Shown: positions 45,242 through 51,866 of the stretch, one piece after another
Layout: each line of letters opens with the position of its first letter
How positions within the stretch are numbered: position 1 is the first letter of the stretch
Assembly: GCA_900315075.1 (NCBI GenBank)
Contig: OMXV01000019.1
Coordinates: 62,001-126,000, forward strand
From: an uncultured Prevotellaceae bacterium
Lineage (GTDB): Bacteria; Bacteroidota; Bacteroidia; Bacteroidales; Bacteroidaceae
Length of the DNA: 64,000 nt
Reading direction: 5' to 3'
Translations under genes and position numbers: made by a program
The notes under the pieces: generated by a model
What the model saw: the letters and a program-made list of their open reading frames with translations, nothing else
Told to the model about the DNA's origin: nothing
Databases searched by the model: none

Positions 45242-45886
45242 ATGAATATCAGATTAGAAACGGCAAAAGATTATAGTGAGGTTGAGAACCTCACACGAGA
45301 GTCATTCTGGAATGTTTACCGTCCAGGGTGCACAGAGCATTATGTACTTAACCAATATAGGACAAGCCCTGATTTTATTCCAGAGTTAGACTTTGTAATG
45401 GAAGAGGACAACAAAATTATCGGTCACGTGATGTTCTCTAAAGCAGAGTTGGTACTCGATGACGGGAGCCACAAACAGTCTTGGACTTTCGGCCCTATCA
45501 GCATCCACCCTAACTACAAGCGTAAGGGTTATGGACTGAAATTACTTCAGTTTGCACTAGAGAGAGCACGTGAGTTGGGTATCGGTTTCATCTGTATGGA
45601 AGGCAATATCGAGTTTTATAAGCACGCAGGTTTTGACCTCGCCAGCAAGTTTAAAATCCATTATCACAACGAGCCACGTGATGCCGATGTGCCATACTTC
45701 CTTGCCCAGGAACTAATTCCAGGATGGCTGAAATCGAATGGTATTGTCGAAGCTACCTATTGTCCTCCCAAAGGATACTTTGTAGCCGATGAACATCCTG
45801 AAGCGTTTGAGGCATATGAAGCAATGTTCCCGAAAAAAGAAAAGCTCCGTTTGCCCGGACAATTAGGATACGAAGAAAAGTTATAA
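45242..45886 (+). CDS. GNAT family N-acetyltransferase
   Basis: 214 residues. The GNAT core is clear: MNIRLETAKDYSEVENLTRESFW at the start, IGHVMFSKAEL, then FGPISIHPNYKRKGYGLKLLQFAL, where the RKGYGLKLL segment is the acetyl-CoA pyrophosphate loop. KHAGFDLASKFKIHY and the long C-terminal part follow YjhP/predicted-N-acetyltransferase types (COG3153). It probably acetylates a small molecule. It has its own promoter and ends before a 450-base gap. Confidence 0.88.
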   Translation: MNIRLETAKDYSEVENLTRESFWNVYRPGCTEHYVLNQYRTSPDFIPELDFVMEEDNKIIGHVMFSKAELVLDDGSHKQSWTFGPISIHPNYKRKGYGLKLLQFALERARELGIGFICMEGNIEFYKHAGFDLASKFKIHYHNEPRDADVPYFLAQELIPGWLKSNGIVEATYCPPKGYFVADEHPEAFEAYEAMFPKKEKLRLPGQLGYEEKL

Positions 45887-46154
45887 AGATGTTAAGCATT
45901 TGGATTATCAATGACAATAGTATTAAACGCTTTGGGAAAGGTAGAGACATCAGAACAGATTAACCCTCGGATTCCTAATGGAGATATATTATCAACACCC
46001 TGTACATGAAGGTCCGCTGGAAGACAGGTTTTTATAGTGTTAGAAGCCCCTATATCAGGAAAACTTGAATTGAAAGAGAAAAAATGAAATAGTCCCCCAA
46101 AAATAAACGGAAAAATTGTTACCTTTGCACTTAGTTGCTACATTAATCTATAGT
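45887..46154. other. Gap downstream of the GNAT gene; -7 box and possible decayed coding fragment
   Basis: No intact gene is seen. A frame near 45910-46086 has two open pieces separated by a stop (32 residues ending STPCT, then 22 residues with VLEAPISGKLELKEKK). They read like protein but match nothing I recognise. TACCTTTG (46120-46127) is a -7 box for the next gene, giving a leader of about 200 bases that would include the whole palindromic element. Confidence 0.4.
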
Positions 46155-46327
46155 GACTGAAGTTTCGCAAGTCCTCAACTTCTAGGTTATGAGGTCTTTA
46201 GGTTATAAGGTTATGAGGTGAGATTTGTCCAAATATGTCGTTATCCATACATATATCACCTTAAAACCTATAAGCGTAGCGACCTCAAAACCTCAAAACC
46301 AAACGAAACTGGAGCTTGCGAAAGTTG
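46155..46327 (+). repeat. Palindromic leader element, full copy (plus sense)
   Basis: About 173 bases, the inverted counterpart of 43354-43517. Terminal inverted repeats are AAGTTTCGCAAG (46160-46171) and CTTGCGAAAGTT (46315-46326), one mismatch in 12. It ends 11 bases before the ATG at 46338. Confidence 0.9.
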
Positions 46328-46337
46328 GATAATAGAT

Positions 46338-47360
46338 ATGGAACAAGAATTATCAGATATCTTTAGAAAGACTGTCTTGGTACTGCCACACAAGAGTCGG
46401 TTAGCTGTTACAGTTCTCGTTGTGATGAACTGTTTAGTTCTGCCATTATCCGCGCAAAATATCTTCCAACGTATGGACAGTGTGTTGACCGAGAACTACC
46501 GCAAAGGTAACATTGATACTACCTACATCACGCGACCAAAGACAAAATGGACAATTAAGGCACGGTTTAACTTATCGGGGGCTAAGATTGAATCTGAAGG
46601 AATGGAGAATGACCATCATTTCAAGTCGGAAATGACTGCTGACTACAAATCAACACTTAGTGTGGGTATAAACTATTTAGGTTTTTCTCTCAACATGGCT
46701 CTAAATCCTGCCAAACTGATGGGAAAGTACCGCGACTATGAGCTGAACATTAACTCCTACGGCAATCGTTTCGGCTGGGACTTCATCTACCAAGACGCCC
46801 ACAACTTCACAGGGTGGCACGACCATGAGGGCATGGAGCGTATTGAATTGCCTGCCGACATACTTACAGTAAAGACACTTAACCTAAATGCCTACTATGC
46901 CTTCAACAGCCGCCGCTTCTCCTATCCTGCCGCATTCTCGCAGAGCTACATACAGCAACATTCTGCCGGCAGTTTTCTGCTGGCAGCGTCAGGAATGGGG
47001 CAGCACGCCAAGCTCGATTGGGAACAGAAGATGGAGCTGAAGATGACAAATTTTGGTTTCGGTGCCGGCTACGGTTATAATTATGTGCCCTCTCAGGGAT
47101 GGCTGCTGCACATCTCTGCCCTACCCACATTCATAGTCTATAGCCATACATCGATGAACTTTGGTGACACCCGCGTACCACTACATTACCACTTTCCCGA
47201 GGTAATTATTACGGGACGTGGTGCCATAGTTCGTCAGACAGGTAACATTTTTTATGGGCTTTCAATGGTATATAACTTCACAAATAACGGCAACGTGGAG
47301 AGCCTTTCCATGCATAACCAAAAATGGCGAATACGTGCCTTCTTCGGCTTGCGTCTATAA
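46338..47360 (+). CDS. DUF4421-like outer-membrane-associated protein
   Basis: 340 residues from ATG 46338; an open frame of 40 more codons upstream is translation of the palindromic element and is rejected. After a charged N-terminus, a hydrophobic segment (about 24-40) ends LPLSAQ, so a signal peptide is likely though with a long N-region. The rest is strand-rich with alternating aromatic residues (MDSVLTENYRKGNIDTTYITRPKTKWTIKARFNLSG, split), as in DUF4421 proteins. These are predicted outer-membrane beta-barrels of unknown role in Bacteroidetes. It heads the run of genes to 51223. Confidence 0.65.
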   Translation: MEQELSDIFRKTVLVLPHKSRLAVTVLVVMNCLVLPLSAQNIFQRMDSVLTENYRKGNIDTTYITRPKTKWTIKARFNLSGAKIESEGMENDHHFKSEMTADYKSTLSVGINYLGFSLNMALNPAKLMGKYRDYELNINSYGNRFGWDFIYQDAHNFTGWHDHEGMERIELPADILTVKTLNLNAYYAFNSRRFSYPAAFSQSYIQQHSAGSFLLAASGMGQHAKLDWEQKMELKMTNFGFGAGYGYNYVPSQGWLLHISALPTFIVYSHTSMNFGDTRVPLHYHFPEVIITGRGAIVRQTGNIFYGLSMVYNFTNNGNVESLSMHNQKWRIRAFFGLRL

Positions 47361-47399
47361 TGAACCACTTGAAAAATGGTTAACAAAAAGTGAAAGCGT

Positions 47400-48188
47400 A
47401 TGAAGTGGACAGTATTGGCAGACAATCGTACAAAAGACCCCGCATTAGAAACAGAGCATGGGTTGTCAATCTTTTTGGAGACAGGTAAATATCACATATT
47501 GCTTGATACGGGAGCCAGCGAAATGCTTATCCGAAATGCAAGACGTCTGGAGGTTGACCTCAGTACTGTTGACTATGTCTTTATTTCCCACGGGCACTGC
47601 GACCATGCTGGAGGCTTACGATATTTTATGGAAATGAACAATACTGCGAAGATTATCGTTTCACCATATGCTCTCAATAATAAATTCTACTCAAATCGTA
47701 AGTGCCTACATAGCATCACAACGGTATGGCCAGAGATACCAAAAGATAGGTTGCTTACAGTCAATGATAATTGCAGCATTGACAATGACTCGCATATTAT
47801 TGCTCATATTCCCCAAAAACGCCCAATGCCAATGGGGAATCAACATCTTTTTGTATTGAACGCTGACGGGAAACATATCCGTGACGATTTCCAGCATGAA
47901 CTGGCACTCTACACTGACGGCCTGCTATTTACCGGTTGTGCCCATAGCGGTTTGGAGAACATTCTTGCTGCATGTCCCTGGCCAGTGCGTTCTGTTGTTG
48001 GAGGTTTTCATTTGCTCGACAATTACGAGACGGAGGAAGAATTGGTTGCTTTGTCTGAAAGGCTTAAGGTCCATTATCCTGAGACATTGTTTTATACCAG
48101 CCACTGCACTGGCGACCATGTGTTTGAAGTAATGAAGAGTGTAATGGATAAGCAGCTTGTGTCATTCAATTGTGGAACAGAGATATAG
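47400..48188 (+). CDS. MBL-fold metallo-hydrolase (DHPS-like type)
   Basis: 262 residues, cytosolic. The metal motif is SHGHCDHAGG (H-x-H-x-D-H). Other family pieces are LETGKYHILLDTGAS, LLFTGCAHSGLENIL and VVGGFHLL, the pattern of archaeal-type dihydropteroate synthase-like MBL proteins (7,8-dihydropterin-6-methyl-4-(beta-D-ribofuranosyl)-aminobenzene 5'-phosphate synthase group). The actual substrate is uncertain. It is 39 bases after the DUF4421 gene and only 2 bases before the thioesterase start. Confidence 0.87.
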   Translation: MKWTVLADNRTKDPALETEHGLSIFLETGKYHILLDTGASEMLIRNARRLEVDLSTVDYVFISHGHCDHAGGLRYFMEMNNTAKIIVSPYALNNKFYSNRKCLHSITTVWPEIPKDRLLTVNDNCSIDNDSHIIAHIPQKRPMPMGNQHLFVLNADGKHIRDDFQHELALYTDGLLFTGCAHSGLENILAACPWPVRSVVGGFHLLDNYETEEELVALSERLKVHYPETLFYTSHCTGDHVFEVMKSVMDKQLVSFNCGTEI

Positions 48189-48190
48189 AT

Positions 48191-48670
48191 ATGATAATGA
48201 AAAAGATAATAAACCCTTGGCGTAACCACGAAGGTTACAACTGCTTTGGTTGCTGTCCAGATAATCCAATAGGACTTCACATGGAGTTCTATGAGGATGG
48301 CGACTACATCGTAAGCACATGGCATCCAGGAAGAAACTATCAAGGCTGGGTGGACACCATGCATGGCGGTATTCTGAGTACATTGATTGATGAAGTTTGC
48401 GGTTGGGTGGTCACACGCAAGTTGCAAACCAGCGGATATACCGTTCAGCTGAATGTAAAGTTCCGTAAAGCCGTTCCTACTACTGAGCCAAAACTTACAA
48501 TCCGGGCTAAAGTGACCAGACAAGTGCGGAATTTAGCATATATCAATGCAGAGATTACCAACAGCAAAAGAGAACTTTGTAATGAAGGTGAAGTGGTCTA
48601 TTTCCTTATGAATGAGGAGAAAGCAAAAGAAATGGGATTCTTACATTGTGATGTAGAAGATGAACAGTAA
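48191..48670 (+). CDS. PaaI-family hotdog thioesterase
   Basis: 159 residues from ATG 48191; a TTG at 48170 would overlap the previous gene. Hotdog thioesterase motifs are GWVDTMHGGILSTLIDEVCGW, with the active HGGxxxxxxDE arrangement, and VQLNVKFRKAVPT. The N-terminus has CFGCCPDNPIGL, common in this subgroup. It should hydrolyse a small acyl-CoA thioester in the cytosol. The stop overlaps the start of the methyltransferase gene by 11 bases. Confidence 0.88.
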   Translation: MIMKKIINPWRNHEGYNCFGCCPDNPIGLHMEFYEDGDYIVSTWHPGRNYQGWVDTMHGGILSTLIDEVCGWVVTRKLQTSGYTVQLNVKFRKAVPTTEPKLTIRAKVTRQVRNLAYINAEITNSKRELCNEGEVVYFLMNEEKAKEMGFLHCDVEDEQ

Positions 48671-49385
48671 GAAGGATCCGATGGGCAGAGCCATCGCCGA
48701 CTATCACAAGAACCAGAAGGCAGAAAGGCTCAGCGTGTTCTCCCCGATGTTTGAGGAGGACGAAATTCCCTTGTCAACATTGTTCCGTGATTATGAAAAT
48801 ATGCCAAAGATTGAACGTAAGGCTCTTGATATGGCCAAAGGCAGGACACTCGATGTAGGTGCTGGCTCTGGTTGTCATTCACTTGTCCTTCAGCAGCGAG
48901 GTGTTGATGTAACTGCTATTGACATTTCCCCCTTATCGGTTGAAACCATGAGGAAACGTGGGGTCAAAAATGTCGTAGAGCAGGATTTCTTCTGCCTGAA
49001 TGGGCAGTACGACACAATCCTTATGCTAATGAACGGCATTGGTATCGTCGGAAAATTACACCGTCTGCCTATGTTCTTCCGTCAACTCGATAAAATACTG
49101 ACTCCAGAAGGTCAACTGCTATGTGATTCTTCAGATATTAGCTATGTTTTTGAAGATGATGACGGTGTGATTGACATACCAGACGAACTGACCTATTATG
49201 GTGAACAAAGCTTCCAGATGCAGTATAAGGAAACCATCGGCGAACCCTTTGACTGGCTCTACATCGACGCTGACACTCTGATACAAGAAGCTGCAAAGTA
49301 TAGATATGCCGTTGATGTCGTGGCTGAAGGTGAGCATTTTGACTTTTTGGCAAGAATCACAAAAATAAGTAGGTATCATTCTTGA
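48660..49385 (+). CDS. Class I SAM-dependent methyltransferase
   Basis: 241 residues. The nucleotide-binding motif I is TLDVGAGSGCHSLVL, motif II is VTAIDISPLSVE, and motif IV region is QYDTILMLMNGIGIVG. The N-terminal part before the fold is about 55 residues, and the C-terminal strand-rich tail has DFLARITK. The fold predicts transfer of a methyl group from S-adenosylmethionine to a small molecule; no substrate can be assigned. It overlaps the thioesterase gene by 11 bases and is followed after 36 bases by a lipoprotein gene. Confidence 0.88.
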   Translation: MNSKKDPMGRAIADYHKNQKAERLSVFSPMFEEDEIPLSTLFRDYENMPKIERKALDMAKGRTLDVGAGSGCHSLVLQQRGVDVTAIDISPLSVETMRKRGVKNVVEQDFFCLNGQYDTILMLMNGIGIVGKLHRLPMFFRQLDKILTPEGQLLCDSSDISYVFEDDDGVIDIPDELTYYGEQSFQMQYKETIGEPFDWLYIDADTLIQEAAKYRYAVDVVAEGEHFDFLARITKISRYHS

Positions 49386-49421
49386 AGGAACTTCTGAATT
49401 TTCACAAAAAACAAATATCAT

Positions 49422-49790
49422 ATGAAAAATTTTGTCACAACAATTCTATTCATCGTTATGCTTTTATGCTCATGCCACTCCAATGCCCCGAAAAACATAA
49501 TTACGGCAGAAATGGCATATGAAGGTGTAAACAACTATTGCCATAGAGTATATGACTGGAGTGCAGCAGAAGCTGATTCGGCCACGATGTATGTAACGAT
49601 GGGAGAAGAAACAGAAACTGTTTATCAAGTAATATTCCGCAGTTATACGGGGGCATTGGTATATTTCGATGTCGATAAAAAAAGTGGTTCTACTAAAATG
49701 GTAGAGTATGTCCCAACTCTTGATATCAAGAATGAAGCAGGAACCATTGATTTATTCGATTACTTAAAGAGTGAAAAAGCGACTAACTGA
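49422..49790 (+). CDS. Small lipoprotein of unknown function
   Basis: 122 residues with lipoprotein signal peptide MKNFVTTILFIVMLLCSC (Cys18 or Cys16). The mature part is about 100 residues, acidic, with a beta-alpha pattern (MGEETETVYQVIFRSYTGALVYF). No family is recognised. It lies between the methyltransferase and the second MBL gene in the same direction, 6 bases before the latter's first possible start, so it belongs to the run. Confidence 0.75.
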   Translation: MKNFVTTILFIVMLLCSCHSNAPKNIITAEMAYEGVNNYCHRVYDWSAAEADSATMYVTMGEETETVYQVIFRSYTGALVYFDVDKKSGSTKMVEYVPTLDIKNEAGTIDLFDYLKSEKATN

Positions 49791-49799
49791 TAAATTTTG

Positions 49800-50582
49800 A
49801 TGAAGTATTGCAATGGCAAGAAAGAAATGAATCTGACATATATCTTCCATAGCGGTTTCGTGCTTGAGACAGAGCAATCCATTCTATTATTCGATTATTG
49901 GATGGATCCAGTCAATGTCATGGAATCAGTTCTTCTGAGCCAGAAGCCTCTTTATGTATTTTCCAGCCACTTCCATGAAGACCATTTCACAAGGGAAATC
50001 TTTAAGTGGAATAAGGGGAAAAAGAACGTAACCTATATTCTGAGTAAAGATATTTTCAGACACAGGAGAGCTACAAAGGAAGAAGCCAACGCTTGGTTAG
50101 CTAAAGGTGCATCATGGGCAGATGAGAGAATCTCTGTCAAAGCATTGGGCAGCACGGATAGTGGAGTATCATGGATTGTCGAGACTGAGGGCAAGCGTAT
50201 CTTCCATGCAGGTGACTTAAACAATTGGTATGCAAGATTCCTGCCTGAAGCCGTTCCAGGACAGACTATCTATAGTGAAGAGTTCGAGGAAGAGATAGAC
50301 CCAATAGCCCACGAAAAACAATACTTAGGCGAACTGAAGGACATCCGAAAGGTAGCGGATAGCTTCGACATAGTAATGTTCCCCATAGACGGCCGTATAG
50401 GTAATGGTTATACACTTGGTGGCCGTCAATTTATCGAGCGTTTCAAGGTGGGACTGTTCGTTCCCATGCATTTCGTTGCAAGCGGCTTTGAATCTGCATG
50501 GCGCATGAAAGAGTTTACTGACAAAAAGAACATTCCCTTTTGGGAGATTACCAGAGAGGGAGAAACAATAGACATTCTATGA
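49800..50582 (+). CDS. MBL-fold metallo-hydrolase
   Basis: 260 residues from ATG 49800; ATG 49827 (MNLTYIFHSGF) is an equally likely start. The metal motif is SSHFHEDHFT, and IFHAGDLNNWY carries the bridging Asp. MHF near the C-terminus (FVPMHFVAS) supplies the last His. It resembles UPF0173-type/UlaG-like MBL proteins that cleave phosphoester or lactone bonds. No signal peptide. It is the second MBL protein in this run, and not closely similar to the first. Confidence 0.83.
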   Translation: MKYCNGKKEMNLTYIFHSGFVLETEQSILLFDYWMDPVNVMESVLLSQKPLYVFSSHFHEDHFTREIFKWNKGKKNVTYILSKDIFRHRRATKEEANAWLAKGASWADERISVKALGSTDSGVSWIVETEGKRIFHAGDLNNWYARFLPEAVPGQTIYSEEFEEEIDPIAHEKQYLGELKDIRKVADSFDIVMFPIDGRIGNGYTLGGRQFIERFKVGLFVPMHFVASGFESAWRMKEFTDKKNIPFWEITREGETIDIL

Positions 50583-50647
50583 ATATAGAAGACTATACTC
50601 ACAAGAAACTCATATGAAATAGTTAAAGCAAAATACAAGAAGATACA

Positions 50648-51223
50648 ATGAAAATTGAGCAGATAACTGCAGCCAACCGATGGAGCAGTGAGAACAATCA
50701 AGCTTGCTTGAATTGTCGAGTCGTAACAAAGGAAGACAGCATCAATGCGAATGGGCAGATAAGGCAGCTCTATGAAACAGCTTTCCCTGAGGATGAACAA
50801 ATTCCTTGGGAAGATTTATTAAGACTTATAGGTGAAATGCCACTTGACTTCACAACTTATTATGACGATGACACTTTCATCGGTTTTACCATCGTATATC
50901 CCCGAGAGTCCCTTAATTGGTACTGGTACTTTGCCGTGCGTGAGGAATTCCGTGGCAAAGGCTATGGTCAACAGATACTTACACTGCTAAATGAACGTTA
51001 CAAAGGCCAGACCTGTGTATTGGACATGGAAAGTCCGACGCAAGACTGTGAGAACATCGTCCAGCGCAAACGCCGTCATGCATTCTATCTACGCAATGGT
51101 TTTAGGGACACGAACATCTACCGTTGCTACAACGATGTCACCATGACCATCATGATGACGGGACCTGGCACATTCACCATGCAAGATTGGGATGAGATTG
51201 TCAACGAACTGAAACGATTCTAG
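50648..51223 (+). CDS. GNAT family N-acetyltransferase
   Basis: 191 residues. YFAVREEFRGKGYGQQILTLLNERY is the acetyl-CoA binding core, followed by AFYLRNGFRDTNIYR as the typical last motif. The N-terminal region has a longer loop (LYETAFPEDEQIPWEDLLRL) shared with small-molecule acetyltransferases. The substrate is not known. It lies 65 bases after the second MBL gene; luxS follows with its own promoter. Confidence 0.88.
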   Translation: MKIEQITAANRWSSENNQACLNCRVVTKEDSINANGQIRQLYETAFPEDEQIPWEDLLRLIGEMPLDFTTYYDDDTFIGFTIVYPRESLNWYWYFAVREEFRGKGYGQQILTLLNERYKGQTCVLDMESPTQDCENIVQRKRRHAFYLRNGFRDTNIYRCYNDVTMTIMMTGPGTFTMQDWDEIVNELKRF

Positions 51224-51285
51224 TGGCCAGATGATATCAAGGAGGGATAAGCCTTCTATCAAAATGCATTATTCTTATCAAAAAG

Positions 51286-51317
51286 TTTGGCAGTTTTCTG
51301 AAATAACTGTAATTTTA
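51286..51317 (+). promoter_or_regulatory. Promoter of luxS
   Basis: TTTG (51286-51289), spacer of 20, TAATTTTA (51310-51317), one mismatch from the -7 consensus in the last base. Leader of about 40 bases to the luxS ATG. Confidence 0.55.
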
Positions 51318-51361
51318 CAAATTCAAAAGCACAAAACAAGTATTAAATCGAAAAAACTATT

Positions 51362-51856
51362 ATGGAAGTTATACAGAGTTTCACTATCGACCACACCCAC
51401 CTAAAACCAGGCATCTATGTTTCACGTGAAGACAGGGGGTTCACCACTTTCGATCTTCGCATCACCGAGCCCAACCAAGAGCCTGCCATGGCACCAGCTG
51501 CCATGCACAGCCTTGAGCACCTAATGGCCACATGGTTCCGCAATTCCGAGGCGAAGGACGACGTGGTGTATGTTGGTCCCATGGGTTGCCTCACGGGCAT
51601 GTATATCATTATGACGGGAACATACACCGTGGAAGATATGCGGCAACTGACCATCAAATGCCTGCAGTGGATTCTTACGCAGACCGAGGTGCCCGCCACA
51701 CGTCCAGAGGCTTGCGGTAATTACCTGCTTCACGACCTTCCTATGTGCAAATGGGAGAGCGCTCGCTATCTTGAACGTCTGCAGCACGATTTCCACTACG
51801 AATACACTAAGCTACAGATTACCCTCGACAATGGAAAGGTGTTTGCCGACGCTTAA
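51362..51856 (+). CDS. luxS: S-ribosylhomocysteine lyase LuxS
   Basis: 164 residues, the standard length. The zinc site is MHSLEHL (His49, His53) with Cys118 in EACGNY, and the catalytic pair is Glu52 and Cys76 in GPMGCLTG. LuxS splits S-ribosylhomocysteine to homocysteine and DPD, the precursor of autoinducer-2, in the activated methyl cycle. No pfs (nucleosidase) gene is adjacent. The arabinofuranosidase gene starts 10 bases after its stop, so the two may be cotranscribed. Confidence 0.97.
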   Translation: MEVIQSFTIDHTHLKPGIYVSREDRGFTTFDLRITEPNQEPAMAPAAMHSLEHLMATWFRNSEAKDDVVYVGPMGCLTGMYIIMTGTYTVEDMRQLTIKCLQWILTQTEVPATRPEACGNYLLHDLPMCKWESARYLERLQHDFHYEYTKLQITLDNGKVFADA

Positions 51857-51866
51857 TAAAATATAA

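Noticed and set aside
45909-46089. Small gene in the gap after the GNAT gene
   Set aside because: Two short open pieces are split by a stop and match no family that I know. Kept only as a possible decayed fragment.
46218-46337. 40-codon N-terminal extension of the DUF4421-like protein
   Set aside because: It also lies in the palindromic element; ATG 46338 is the first start outside it.
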